Assembly: GCF_018390695.1 (NCBI RefSeq)
Contig: NZ_JAHBGF010000020.1
Location: 186,001 to 250,000, forward strand
Reading direction: 5' to 3'
Length of the DNA stretch: 64,000 nt
DNA from: Ancylobacter sonchi
GTDB taxonomy: Bacteria; Pseudomonadota; Alphaproteobacteria; Rhizobiales; Xanthobacteraceae
Shown here: one piece after another, positions 1-8,923 of the stretch
How positions within the stretch are numbered: the first letter of the stretch is position 1
Layout: every line of letters begins with the position of its first letter
Position numbers and translations under genes: made by a program
Notes under the pieces: model-generated
The model's input: the letters and a program-made list of their open reading frames with translations, nothing else
Told to the model about the DNA's origin: nothing
The model's database searches: none

Positions 1-287
1 CCGAAGCGGTTAAAACCCGAAACCTCGGCGGAGCCAAGGCCCGTCGCCACTAGCTCGCGGGAGATTGACGGCGGCTCAAGAGCCAGCCGATCCATCCGGG
101 GCGCCACGTCAAGGGTGATCGTGCCGGGACGCACGCCGATTGCGGGAAAGGTCGGGACGCCGGCGGCCGACGGGGCTACCAAACCCAGCAACAGGATTGC
201 CGCCAGACTGTCGGCGAGCCGCCGCTGAAGCTCACCGTGCGCATGCTCGCCATCTGCCAGCCTCCATCGAGACGGCCGTAAAGCCAT
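1..287 (-). CDS. Secreted protein of unknown function, C-terminus cut off by the window edge
   Basis: An uninterrupted frame runs leftwards from an ATG to the window edge, giving 95 codons without a stop. The N-terminus is basic (RPSRWR, then RR near residue 22) and is followed by a hydrophobic stretch around residues 27-40 ending in SAAG, which looks like a signal peptide. The mature part continues VPTFPAIGVRPGTI with no motif I recognise. No strong ribosome binding site precedes the ATG, so the exact start is uncertain. The neighbouring Bax-inhibitor gene lies about 400 bases upstream on the same strand and is unlikely to be co-transcribed. I cannot assign a function. The open frame and signal-like segment support a real gene, but the rest is needed. 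Confidence 0.5.
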   Translation of the reverse strand, partial: MALRPSRWRLADGEHAHGELQRRLADSLAAILLLGLVAPSAAGVPTFPAIGVRPGTITLDVAPRMDRLALEPPSISRELVATGLGSAEVSGFNRF

Positions 288-686
288 GCCGGGGAGGCTT
301 GTGCTCGTCTTCGGGCGAATCCTCTGCCCGGCGCGCGACGGATGGTGCCAAGAATTGAGGGGAAGGGGAGATGCAATCCGGCTTCGGTCGCGACGTGAAC
401 CGGGGGCCGTTGCGTTGCACCGCGCTCGTCGACCCGAGCCCCGTCAGCTGGCTTCGCCGATGAAAGGACGCGGCGACAGGTGCGCGAGGGGCTGGGGAAG
501 TCCGATGTCAGGTTCGATGCCCGACATCGGGGAGGCGTCGTCTGGGGAAAGTGTCGTTCCCCGTGCGACGCTTTGCGGCTGTAAAGCGCGGCTCGCCCTC
601 TTCGCCTCGGCATGCCGAATCCAGGCACGCTTTGGGAGCAGAATCCCGGCGAGCCCACCGAGGGCACGCCGGGACGCGGGTGTCGC
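288..686. other. Gene-poor stretch with one inverted repeat
   Basis: No convincing gene is seen here. Open frames on both strands are arginine/proline-rich and resemble no protein family. The one structured element is an inverted repeat, CCGATGTC at 502-509 and GACATCGG at 523-530, with a 13-base loop. It has no T-run on either side. It could act as a transcript end for the leftward Bax-inhibitor gene, but that is inference only. Confidence 0.4.
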
Positions 687-1469
687 TTAGTTGTTGCGGT
701 TGCCGAACAGCTGCAGCAGCATCACGAACAGGTTGATGAAGTCGAGATACAGCGTCAGCGCGCCCATGATCGCCTTGCGGCCGGCCACCACGTCGTCGTC
801 GCCGGCGAAGTACATCTCCTTGATGCGCTGGGTATCGTAGGCGGTGAGGCCGGCGAACACCAGCACGCCCACCACCGAGATGATGAACTGCAGCATCGAC
901 GAGCCGAGGAAGATGTTCACCAGGCTGGCGATGATGATGCCGAACAGGCCCATGATCAGGAACGAGCCCATCGCCGACAGGCTGCGCGGCGTGGTGTAGC
1001 CGTAGAGGCTCAGCGCGCCGAAGGTAGCGGCGGTGATGAAGAACACCCGCACGATGCTGTCATGGGTGTAGACGAGGAAGATCGTCGACAGCGAGACGCC
1101 GACGAGGCCCGCATAGACCCAGAACACCGTCTGCGCCGCCGCCACGCTCATGCGGTCGACGCGGAAGGACAGGAAGAACACCGCGGCCAGCGGGGCGAAC
1201 ACCACCACCCATTTCAGCGGGCTGACGAACAGCGCGTAGCCGAACTGGGTGAGGTAGACATTGGCGCCGAGCGCATACTGGGTCGGCTCGGCCGAGACGG
1301 CGAGCATGTAGATGCCGAGCGCCGCCGCGCCGGTGATGGCGAGGCCGAGCGTCATGTAGTTGTAGACGCGCAGCATGTAGGAGCGCAGGCCCTGATCGAT
1401 CGCGGCCTGCGTCCGCGTCGCCGTCGAGCCGTAGCGCGGGGCGGTAATGTTGCGATCGTAGTCGGACAT
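687..1469 (-). CDS. Bax inhibitor-1/YccA family integral membrane protein
   Basis: A 260-residue polytopic inner-membrane protein with about seven hydrophobic segments between residues 37 and 255. The family signature is visible late in the protein (GLTAYDTQRIKEMY, residues 207-220, with conserved D212), and the end LYLDFINLFVMLLQLFG is typical of bacterial BI-1 proteins. Known relatives (YccA, YetJ) modulate the FtsH protease or act as pH-sensitive calcium leaks; the role here is inferred from family only. A short hydrophilic N-terminus (residues 1-28) precedes the first membrane segment. The gene stands alone. The usual family length is 220-260 residues, so it is complete. Confidence 0.93.
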   Translation of the reverse strand: MSDYDRNITAPRYGSTATRTQAAIDQGLRSYMLRVYNYMTLGLAITGAAALGIYMLAVSAEPTQYALGANVYLTQFGYALFVSPLKWVVVFAPLAAVFFLSFRVDRMSVAAAQTVFWVYAGLVGVSLSTIFLVYTHDSIVRVFFITAATFGALSLYGYTTPRSLSAMGSFLIMGLFGIIIASLVNIFLGSSMLQFIISVVGVLVFAGLTAYDTQRIKEMYFAGDDDVVAGRKAIMGALTLYLDFINLFVMLLQLFGNRNN

Positions 1470-1617
1470 AATGAAGGGCCCCTTTCAGACGCCTGCTGCC
1501 GCGATCCCTGAACGGACCACGGCGAAGCTCATGCGAAATATGAGCAAGGCCGCCCTCTCCCGCAAGTGAAGTTTCGGCAAGAAATGCCGCAGCGGCACAT
1601 ATCGTTAGGGCTCGCCG

Positions 1618-4221
1618 TCACAGGCTGCGCAGGATCCGAGCCGGCTTCTGGCCCAGTGCCCACCAGGTGCCGATCAGCCCGAAGGCGACGGTGAGGACCA
1701 GCGCCACCGCCACCGCGCCGAGCGCCGAGGCGAGCGAGAAGGCGAAGCCGATCTTCATCACCCCAACCACCACGGCATAGGCCGCGACCGAGCCGGCCAG
1801 CACCGCCACCAGCGCGGTGGCGAGGCCCAGCGCGGCATATTCCAGCGCATAGGCGGCGAGCAGTCGCCCCCGGGTGGCGCCGAGCGTCTTCAGGATGACC
1901 GCGTCATACACCCGATGGTGCTGCCCGGCGGCCAGCGCGCCGGCCAGCACCAGCACGCTCGCCACCAGCGTCACCAGGCTGGCGCCGCGTATGGCGAGCA
2001 GCAGATTGGCGACGAGGGCGCCGATTTCCGCCAGCGCCTCCTTCACCCGCACGGCGGTGATGCCGGGATAAGAGCTTGTCACTGCTCGCGAAATGCTGCG
2101 TTCGGTGGCTTCGTCGGCCTTGTCCGGGAAGGCGAGGGTGGCGAGCGAGGTATGCGGCGCGCCGCGGAAGCTATTGGGCGAGAACACCATGACGAAGTTG
2201 ATCGCCAGCCGCTCCCATTCCACCTTGCGTAGATTGGCGATTTCGGCGGTGATCGGCCGCCCCAGCACATTCACCGTGACGCTGTCGCCGACCTTGAGGC
2301 CGAAGGCGTCCGCGATCTCTTTTTCCAACGATACCAACGGTTTGCCGGAATAGTCCGCCGGCCACCAGGAGCCCTCGACCAGCGTGGAGCCCTCCGGTAT
2401 CTCAGCGGAATAGGTGACGCCGCGATCGGAGGAGAGCACCCAGGCAAATTCCGGCGGCGGGGTGATCTGCTCCACCGGCCGGTCGCCGAGGCGGATCAGC
2501 CGGCCGCGCAGCATCGGCACCACCTCGACCTTGCCGCCTGGCGCCTCCTTGGCGAGGAAGTCAGAAAACTGTTGTGTTTCAGTGCTTTGGATGTCGAGGA
2601 AGAAGAAGCTCGGTGCCTGGTCCGGCAGGCGGGCGGTGAGCTCGCGGGTGAGGGAGCGGTCGATCAGCGACAGCGTCACCAGGAGGGTGAGCCCCAGCCC
2701 GAGCGACAGCACCACGGTCGGGGTGAGCGCCGCCGGACGGTGGATATTGGCCAGCGCCAGCCGGGCGCCGGTGGAGCGCGGGCGCGGCAGACGGCGGGCG
2801 ATCGCCATGATGCCGGTCGCCACCAGCCGCAACGTGACCAGCACGGCGGCGGAGGCGAGCAGGTAATAAAGCGCGATGCGCCGCTCTTCGCTGGCGGCGA
2901 CGGCGAGGGCACACAGCGCGAGAATCGCGAGCGCGGTCAACAGGATATAGGTCCTGCGCGGGCGGCTCGGCGCCCCCTCGTCCCATTCGCGGAACAGGGC
3001 GGAGACCGGCACGTCATGCGCGAGGCCGAGCGGCCACAGCGCGAAGGCGAGCGCGATCAGGATGCCGTAGCCGAAGGCGAGGGCGAGCGCCGCCGGCTGC
3101 ACGCTCGGCGCGATGGCGATCGGCAGCAGATGGCCGAAGGCGGCGTCGAGCGCGAAGGGCAGCGCCGTGCCGGCGATCAGGCCGATGAGGAGGCCGATGA
3201 GAGCGATCAGCACGACTTCAAGCACATAGATCGCGAAGATCATCCGGCCCGGCGCGCCAAGCGCCTTGAAGGTGGCGATCACCCCGCGCTTGGCGTCGAG
3301 ATGGCTCTTCACCGCATTGGCGACGCCGACCCCGCCGACCAGCAGCGCGGTGAGCCCGACCAGAGTGAGGTACTGGGTGAAACGCCGGACATTGTCCTCG
3401 AGGCGCGGGGCGGCGGCCTCGCGGGTGCGGACCTCGAAGCCGGCCTGCGGCGCCTTGGCCTTCACCTCGTCGGTGAGGGCGGCGAGGCGGCCTGGGTCGT
3501 TCAGCTGTACCCGGTAGTGCCAGCGGGCGAGGCTGCCCGGCTGGATCAGCCCGGAGGCGTTCAGGGCGTCCAGCGAGACCAGGAGGCGCGGCCCGAAGCC
3601 GAGCCCGGTCGCCAGCAGGTCGGGCTCGTTGGCGATCAGGCCGGCGACCCGCAGGCGGGCGGCGCCGAGCTGCAGGTCGTCGCCGAGCTTGAGCCCCAGC
3701 CGCTCGGCCAGCACCGGGTCGAGCACCGCGCCGAAGCGGCCATCCGTCTCGGCGAGGGCCTGCGTCGGCGGCATCGGCGGGTCGAGGGCGAGCGTGCCGG
3801 TGAGCGGGTAGGCGCCGTCGACCGCCTTCACTTCGGCGAGGGTGGAGTTGAGGCCGGCGCCCTCGCCTGTGCGGGCCATGGCGCGCAGCGTGGCGATGGT
3901 GGAGACCCGCCCGGCGCCGGTGAAGAGCTGCATCTCCTCTGGCGTCGCCTGGCGCTGCACCAGCGTGAAGGCGGCGTCGCCGCCGAGCAGCGTGGTGCCC
4001 TGCTGCTCCAGCCCGTCGGTGAGTGCGCGCGAGAACGAGCCGACGCCGGCGATGGCGGCGACGCCGAGGGCGAGGCAGGCGAGGAAGACGCCGAAGCCGC
4101 GCAGGCCGCCGCGCAGCTCGCGAAGCGCGAAGCGCAAAGCGAGGGCGAGCGAGAAGCCGCCGCGGCCGGCAGGAGTGGCCCGGGCGGCGACGGGGGCGTC
4201 GTCGCTGGTTGTCACGCTCAT
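1618..4221 (-). CDS. ybbP: ABC transporter permease of the YbbP/FtsX type
   Basis: An 867-residue permease with two FtsX-like domains. The N-terminal segment (residues 24-65) is followed by a large periplasmic domain. A first group of membrane helices begins near residue 285 with the FtsX signature DAKRGVIATFKALGA, and a second lies at the C-terminus and carries the matching VYDAVILKTLGATRGRLL. This tandem layout is that of the YbbP/macrolide-exporter-like branch of FtsX proteins. The start ATG overlaps the TGA of the ATPase gene by four bases (ATGA), showing translational coupling. The pair sits divergently from tesA, as ybbA-ybbP does in Escherichia coli. The substrate is unproven; a link to lipids or lysophospholipids is inferred from the tesA context. 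Confidence 0.93.
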   Translation of the reverse strand: MSVTTSDDAPVAARATPAGRGGFSLALALRFALRELRGGLRGFGVFLACLALGVAAIAGVGSFSRALTDGLEQQGTTLLGGDAAFTLVQRQATPEEMQLFTGAGRVSTIATLRAMARTGEGAGLNSTLAEVKAVDGAYPLTGTLALDPPMPPTQALAETDGRFGAVLDPVLAERLGLKLGDDLQLGAARLRVAGLIANEPDLLATGLGFGPRLLVSLDALNASGLIQPGSLARWHYRVQLNDPGRLAALTDEVKAKAPQAGFEVRTREAAAPRLEDNVRRFTQYLTLVGLTALLVGGVGVANAVKSHLDAKRGVIATFKALGAPGRMIFAIYVLEVVLIALIGLLIGLIAGTALPFALDAAFGHLLPIAIAPSVQPAALALAFGYGILIALAFALWPLGLAHDVPVSALFREWDEGAPSRPRRTYILLTALAILALCALAVAASEERRIALYYLLASAAVLVTLRLVATGIMAIARRLPRPRSTGARLALANIHRPAALTPTVVLSLGLGLTLLVTLSLIDRSLTRELTARLPDQAPSFFFLDIQSTETQQFSDFLAKEAPGGKVEVVPMLRGRLIRLGDRPVEQITPPPEFAWVLSSDRGVTYSAEIPEGSTLVEGSWWPADYSGKPLVSLEKEIADAFGLKVGDSVTVNVLGRPITAEIANLRKVEWERLAINFVMVFSPNSFRGAPHTSLATLAFPDKADEATERSISRAVTSSYPGITAVRVKEALAEIGALVANLLLAIRGASLVTLVASVLVLAGALAAGQHHRVYDAVILKTLGATRGRLLAAYALEYAALGLATALVAVLAGSVAAYAVVVGVMKIGFAFSLASALGAVAVALVLTVAFGLIGTWWALGQKPARILRSL

Positions 4222-4940
4222 GCTGCGTCTCCGCCGATCAGCGCGCTTTCCTCGATCTGGCCGGAGCGCAGCCGCACCGTGCGGTCGCAGCGGCGGGCGA
4301 GGTTGAGATCGTGGGTGACGATGACCAGCGTCGCGCCGCGCCGCGCCTGGGCGGCGAAGATCAGCTCCATGATCTGGTGGCCGGTGGTCTCGTCGAGATT
4401 GCCGGTCGGCTCGTCGGCGACGAGGATCGCCGGCTCCGGCGCCAGGGCGCGCGCGACGGCGACGCGCTGCTGCTCGCCGCCGGAGAGCTGCGAGGGGTAG
4501 TGGTTCTGCCGGTGGCCGAGGCCGACCAGCTCCAGCTCGGCGCGGGCGCGCTCGAAGGCATCGGCGCGGCCGGCGAGTTCCAGCGGAACGGCGACGTTTT
4601 CCAGCGCCGTCATGGTGGGGATGAGGTGGAAGGCCTGGAAGACGATGCCGACATGCCGGCCGCGGAAACGGGCGAGCGAATCCTCGTCGAGCCCGGCCAA
4701 TTGCTGGTCGGCGACGACGACGCTGCCGGAATCCGCCCGCTCCAGCCCGGCCAGCACCATGAGCAGGCTCGATTTGCCCGAGCCCGAGGGGCCGACGAGG
4801 CCGACCGCCTCGCCTTGCCCTATATTCAGCGAAATGCCCTTGAGGATATGGACACGCGCCGCGCCCGACCCCAGAGACAGCTCGACCTTGTCGAGCGCGA
4901 TGGCGGGAGCGGCGGCACTGAAACGGGAGTCCGGCTGCAT
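4218..4940 (-). CDS. ybbA: ABC transporter ATP-binding protein of the YbbA/LolD type
   Basis: A 240-residue ATPase of the LolD/MacB-like group. The Walker A loop GPSGSGKSS lies at residues 50-58, the Q-loop glutamine at 102, the signature LSGGEQ at 152-157, and the Walker B ILVADE at 172-177 followed by PTGNLD. It should drive the permease encoded immediately downstream, with which it shares an ATGA overlap. Transcription starts in the 88-base gap that separates it from the divergent tesA gene. Family length is about 230 residues, so it is complete. Sequence alone cannot separate YbbA from LolD; the two-FtsX-domain partner and the tesA neighbour favour YbbA. Confidence 0.93.
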   Translation of the reverse strand: MQPDSRFSAAAPAIALDKVELSLGSGAARVHILKGISLNIGQGEAVGLVGPSGSGKSSLLMVLAGLERADSGSVVVADQQLAGLDEDSLARFRGRHVGIVFQAFHLIPTMTALENVAVPLELAGRADAFERARAELELVGLGHRQNHYPSQLSGGEQQRVAVARALAPEPAILVADEPTGNLDETTGHQIMELIFAAQARRGATLVIVTHDLNLARRCDRTVRLRSGQIEESALIGGDAA

Positions 4941-5028
4941 GTTTTCCTGTCGTTTTCGCGGTGCTGTTCGAAAGTCGGCTCAGCTTTCGCCAGCATATGG
5001 GCCGGTGTGCACCGCGGAAAAGAGCCGG

Positions 5029-5691
5029 ATGGAACACCTTGTCGTCAAATGGCTGGCGCCGGTGCTGCTGGCGGTCGCGGTGCTGGCGGCGCTGCCGCCC
5101 GCCGCCGCGCGGGCCGAGCCTGTGCGCCTCGTCGCGCTCGGCGACAGCCTGACCGCCGGATACGGCCTGCCGGCCGCCGATGCCTTCCCGGTGAAGCTCG
5201 CGGCGGCGCTGAAGGCGCGCGGACACGATGTCGTGATCGACAATGCCGGGGTTTCCGGCGACACGGCGAGCGCCGGGGCCGCCCGGCTCGACTGGTCGGT
5301 GCCGGACGGCACGCAGGGGGTGATCCTCGAACTCGGCGCCAATGACGCGCTGCGCGGCATAGACCCGGTGGTGACCGAGAAGGCACTCGACGCCGCGCTG
5401 GCCGGGCTGAAGCAGCGCGGCATCCCGGTGCTGATCGCCGGCATGCTGGCGCCGCCGAACATGGGCGCGGACTACAAGGCGCGCTTCGACGCGATCTATC
5501 CGGCGCTGGCCGCCAAATATGGCGCGCCGCTCTACCCTTTCTTTCTCGACGGCGTGACCGGGCAGGGCCCGACGCTCAACCAGGCCGACGGCATGCACCC
5601 TACCGCCGCGGGGGTGGACGTGATGGTGGTGAAGATCCTGCCCGCGGTGGAGGCCTGGCTGGCAACGCTGAAGGCCGGTAAGGCCGGATAG
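5029..5691 (+). CDS. tesA: Arylesterase/acyl-CoA thioesterase of the SGNH family (TesA-like)
   Basis: A 220-residue secreted SGNH hydrolase. Residues 8-28 form a signal peptide ending AAARA. All SGNH blocks are present: GDSL with nucleophile Ser40, GVSGDT around residue 74, GAND with Asn105, and the D187-x-x-H190 dyad in ADGMHP. The TesA family cleaves acyl esters, lysophospholipids and acyl-CoA in the periplasm. The chosen ATG starts just before the signal peptide; the frame is open further upstream, but that would bury the signal sequence. It is divergent from ybbA/ybbP. The acyl substrate cannot be told from sequence. Confidence 0.92.
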   Translation: MEHLVVKWLAPVLLAVAVLAALPPAAARAEPVRLVALGDSLTAGYGLPAADAFPVKLAAALKARGHDVVIDNAGVSGDTASAGAARLDWSVPDGTQGVILELGANDALRGIDPVVTEKALDAALAGLKQRGIPVLIAGMLAPPNMGADYKARFDAIYPALAAKYGAPLYPFFLDGVTGQGPTLNQADGMHPTAAGVDVMVVKILPAVEAWLATLKAGKAG

Positions 5692-5834
5692 CGGAAGTCG
5701 CGGACGCGTGCATGGCGGCTTCCGCCCGGCATGCGTGGCTCCATCCCGGCTTTCCTGAGCGTCACCTTGCGGCGGCGTCGAGGGACGGCGTATGACAAAC
5801 GCAACCATCCCTCCCCGGCATCCCGGAACATCCC

Positions 5835-6893
5835 ATGCACTATCGTCCGCTCGGCCGCACCGGCCTCGAGGTGAGCGCGCTTTGCCTCGGCACCATGACT
5901 TACGGGCAGCAGAACACCGAAGCCGAAGGTCATGCCCAGCTCGACTACGCCCTCGGCGAGGGCATCAACTTCATCGACACCGCCGAGCTCTATTCGATCC
6001 CGCCCAAGCCCGACACGCAGGGCTCCACCGAGCGCATCATCGGCACCTGGCTCAAGGCGCGCGGCAACCGCGACAAGGTGATCCTCGCCACCAAGGTGGT
6101 CGGCCTCTCCGAAATGACCTGGTTCCGCGACGACGGGTCGCCCGGCAAGCCCAACCGCGTGCAGATCCGCGAGGCGGTGGAGAAGAGCCTCAAGCGGCTG
6201 CAGACCGACTATATCGACCTCTACCAGCTGCACTGGCCGGGTCGCGAGATGGCCTGGGGCTCCAACCCGACCCGCTGGCCCGAGGGCGCCGATGGCCGGC
6301 CGACGCCGGACGAGACGCCGATCCTCGAGACGCTGCGGGCGTTTGGCGAGCTGGTGAGCGAAGGCAAGGTGCGCCATATCGGCCTCTCCAACGAGAGCGC
6401 GTGGGGCACGATGCGCTTCCTCGCGGAAGCCGAGAAGCACGGCCTGCCGCGCGTCGCCTCGGTGCAGAACGCCTACAACCTCGTCAACCGCACCTATGAG
6501 ACCGCGCTCGCCGAGGTGAGCCTGCGCGAGGACGTGGCGCTGCTCGCCTATTCGGCGCTGGGGCAGGGCTTCCTGACCGGCAAGTACCAGAACGGCGCCC
6601 GGCCGGCCGGGGCGCGCACCACGTTGTTCGACCGTGGCCAGCGCTACCAGAAGCCGGGCACGGAAGCGGCGATCGACGCCTATCTCGCCATCGCCGCCGA
6701 GCATGGCCTCGACCCGGCGCAGATGGCGCTCTCCTTCGCGCTGTCGCGCGGCTTTATGACCTCGGTGATCCTCGGCGCCACCACCATGGAGCAGCTGAAG
6801 ACCGACATCGCGGCGCAGGATTTGGTGCTGGCGCCGGAAGTGATCGAGAAGATCGACGCCGTGCACCAGCTGACCGGCAACCCGGCACCGTAA
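5835..6893 (+). CDS. Aldo/keto reductase of the Tas/YajO type
   Basis: A 352-residue NADP(H)-dependent aldo/keto reductase with a TIM-barrel fold. The catalytic tetrad is complete: Asp48 and Tyr53 in FIDTAELY, Lys87 in ILATKVVG and His133 in LYQLHWPG. The insertion between strands (residues 88-112, with the loop WFRDDGSPGKPNR) and the overall length match the Tas subgroup of E. coli. Such enzymes reduce aldehydes and ketones in the cytoplasm; the natural substrate is unknown. The gene is on its own, tail to tail with yciB, and the gap between them holds two stem-loops. Confidence 0.93.
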   Translation: MHYRPLGRTGLEVSALCLGTMTYGQQNTEAEGHAQLDYALGEGINFIDTAELYSIPPKPDTQGSTERIIGTWLKARGNRDKVILATKVVGLSEMTWFRDDGSPGKPNRVQIREAVEKSLKRLQTDYIDLYQLHWPGREMAWGSNPTRWPEGADGRPTPDETPILETLRAFGELVSEGKVRHIGLSNESAWGTMRFLAEAEKHGLPRVASVQNAYNLVNRTYETALAEVSLREDVALLAYSALGQGFLTGKYQNGARPAGARTTLFDRGQRYQKPGTEAAIDAYLAIAAEHGLDPAQMALSFALSRGFMTSVILGATTMEQLKTDIAAQDLVLAPEVIEKIDAVHQLTGNPAP

Positions 6894-7206
6894 CGGGCCT
6901 CCCTCTCCCTTTCCCCGCACCGAGCCCGGCCGTTGCCGCGTTCGGTCTCCACGAAGGTCAAACGCGGCATCGGCCGGGTGTGACGGACAGGGATGGGGCG
7001 AGGGGGGCTTCACGCCTCCCAATGGCGTCGCCCTCACCGACCCGCTGGCGCGGGTCATCTCCGTCGAAACCGGAAAGATCCGGTTTCGACCTTGCCGGAA
7101 TCGAACTCGGTAACAGCCGTGTTCGGTGCGGGGAGAGGATAAGAAGGGGACAAGGGCGGAAGGGGCGCCCGCGAGGTGGCTCCTCGGTGGTGTTCGGCCG
7201 TTGCCG
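6894..7206. terminator. Convergent intergenic region with two stem-loops
   Basis: No gene is seen in this gap between converging genes. It holds two perfect stems: GACCCGC/GCGGGTC at 7039-7056 with a four-base loop, and GTCGAAACCGG/CCGGTTTCGAC at 7063-7090 with loop AAAGAT. Neither has a strong T-run, but their position between a rightward and a leftward gene suits a bidirectional transcript end. Confidence 0.5.
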
Positions 7207-7836
7207 CTACTCGCCGGCCTCGGGCGCGCCGGTCTTGGGAATCCCGGTCTTGGCGGTGCTGCCGGCCGGGGCGCCGTGGCGGGTCATCAGCGGCACCTGC
7301 GCCATCGCGAAGACCAAAGTGAGCGGCAGGTAGCCGAAGGTCTTGAAGGCGACCCACGTGTCCGTGGATACCGAGCGCCAGACGATCTCGTTCAGCACCG
7401 CCATGGTGATGAAGAACACGCCCCAGCGGATGGTGAGCACGCGCCAGCCTTCCGGCGTCAGCTCGAACACGTCGCCGAGCACATAGGGCAGCAGCGGCTT
7501 TTTGAACGCCAGCCCGCCGAGCAGCGCCGCGCCGAACAGCGCGTTGACCAGGGTCGGCTTCATCTTGATGAAGTGGTCGTCCTGCAGGACGATGGTGAGC
7601 GTGCCGAACACCAGCACCACGGCGGCGGAGATCAGCGGCATCACCGCGATCTTGCGGGCGATCAGCCACATCAGCGCCAGCGCCACGAAGGTGGCGACCA
7701 TGAAGGCGCCGGTGGCGGCATAGATGCCGGCACGGCCATTGGCGATGAAGAAGATCACCAGCGGCCCGAGCTCCAGCGCGATCTTGACGAGCGGGCTCAT
7801 GCTGCGGGGCGCGGCCGGGGGACGGTTATCGTTCAT
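7207..7836 (-). CDS. yciB: Inner-membrane septation protein YciB/IspZ
   Basis: A 209-residue polytopic membrane protein of the IspZ (intracellular septation protein A) family. Conserved family pieces are LVKIALELGPLVIFF near the start, QDDHFIKMKPTLVNALFG in the middle, and the RWGVFFITMAVLNEIVWR and WVAFKTFGYLPLT stretches towards the end. About five membrane helices are visible. Known members are involved in cell-envelope synthesis and septation. I start at the ATG leading MNDNRPP; a GTG six codons earlier is possible. The C-terminal 25 residues are Gly/Pro/Thr-rich and not conserved. It is last in the leftward dapF-mtaB-ftsY-yciB block. Confidence 0.9.
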   Translation of the reverse strand: MNDNRPPAAPRSMSPLVKIALELGPLVIFFIANGRAGIYAATGAFMVATFVALALMWLIARKIAVMPLISAAVVLVFGTLTIVLQDDHFIKMKPTLVNALFGAALLGGLAFKKPLLPYVLGDVFELTPEGWRVLTIRWGVFFITMAVLNEIVWRSVSTDTWVAFKTFGYLPLTLVFAMAQVPLMTRHGAPAGSTAKTGIPKTGAPEAGE

Positions 7837-7968
7837 CGCGGTGGAAATCCTCACTTTCCAGCGTTGTCGCCCGGCAATGCGGCGCGATCAAGGGCCGCGC
7901 GATCACGGCACGGTTTTCCCGCCTGCGTTTTCGCGACGCAGCCGCACCCGCCGCGCGCGAAGATTCCC

Positions 7969-8907
7969 TCAGTCGTCGAGGCCGACCACGGCGCGGGCGA
8001 AATCGCGCGCGGCGAAGGGCTGCAGATCGTCAATGCCCTCGCCGACGCCGATCAGATGCACCGGCAGGCCGTATCTGGCGGCCAGTGCCACCAGGATGCC
8101 GCCGCGCGCGGTGCCGTCGAGCTTGGTCATGACGAGGCCGGTGACGCCGGCGACGCGCTGGAACGCGTCCACCTGCGACAGAGCGTTCTGGCCGACCGTG
8201 GCGTCGAGGGTGAGCACCACCGCATGCGGCGCGGTGGGATCCTGCTTCTTGATGACGCGGACGATCTTCTCCAGCTCCGCCATCAGCTCGGCGCGGTTCT
8301 GCAGCCGGCCGGCGGTGTCGATGATCAGCACGTCGGCGCCCTCGGCCCTGGCCTGGGCGAGCGCGTCGAAGGCGACGCCGGCGGCGTCGGCGCCCGGCGG
8401 GCGGGAGACCAGGGCGGCGCCGGTGCGGTCTGCCCACACCTTCAGCTGCTCGGTGGCGGCCGCGCGGAACGTATCGCCGGCGGCGAGCACCACGCGCTTG
8501 CCCTGCGCCCGCAGCACCGAGGCGAGCTTGCCGATGGTGGTGGTCTTGCCCGAGCCGTTGACCCCGACCATCAGGAGCACGAAGGGCTTGGCCTCGGTGC
8601 TGAAGCTCAGCGGCCTGGCGACCGGGGCCAGCACCTTCTCGATCTCGGCGGCGACGAGGCCGCGCACTTCCTCCGGCTCGATCTGCTTGTCGTAGCGGCC
8701 CTTGCCGACGACTTCAGCGATGCGGGCGGAGGTCTCGACGCCGAGATCGGCGCGGATCAGCACGTCCTCGAGGTCCTCGAGCGTGTCGGCGTCGAGCTTG
8801 CGCTTGGTGAACAGGTCGGTGATGCCGGTCGACAGGTTCGACGCGGTGCGCGTCAGCCCCTGTGTCAGGCGCTTCCAGAAGCCGGGGCGGGGAGTGTCGT
8901 CGCTCAT
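7969..8907 (-). CDS. ftsY: Signal recognition particle receptor FtsY
   Basis: A 312-residue GTPase that docks SRP-ribosome complexes at the inner membrane. The NG domain is complete: a helical N region (residues 1-95), G1 GVNGSGKTTT from residue 115, DTAGR at 197-201 and TKLDG at 261-265, with the closing GxGE..DDLQPF near 288-297. The long acidic N-terminal A domain of E. coli FtsY is missing; the protein begins with a short amphipathic segment (GFWKRLTQGLTRT), as is usual in alphaproteobacteria. It lies 16 bases downstream of mtaB on the same strand. Confidence 0.96.
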   Translation of the reverse strand: MSDDTPRPGFWKRLTQGLTRTASNLSTGITDLFTKRKLDADTLEDLEDVLIRADLGVETSARIAEVVGKGRYDKQIEPEEVRGLVAAEIEKVLAPVARPLSFSTEAKPFVLLMVGVNGSGKTTTIGKLASVLRAQGKRVVLAAGDTFRAAATEQLKVWADRTGAALVSRPPGADAAGVAFDALAQARAEGADVLIIDTAGRLQNRAELMAELEKIVRVIKKQDPTAPHAVVLTLDATVGQNALSQVDAFQRVAGVTGLVMTKLDGTARGGILVALAARYGLPVHLIGVGEGIDDLQPFAARDFARAVVGLDD

Positions 8908-8923
8908 GTCGCTTCCGAAAGGT

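Noticed and set aside
2572..4500. Long plus-strand open frame opposite the ybbP permease
   Set aside because: Low-complexity Arg/Glu/Gly-rich; the permease is complete on the other strand.
7969..8907. Truncated ftsY because the acidic A domain is missing
   Set aside because: Short FtsY with only an amphipathic start is normal in alphaproteobacteria; the NG domain is complete.
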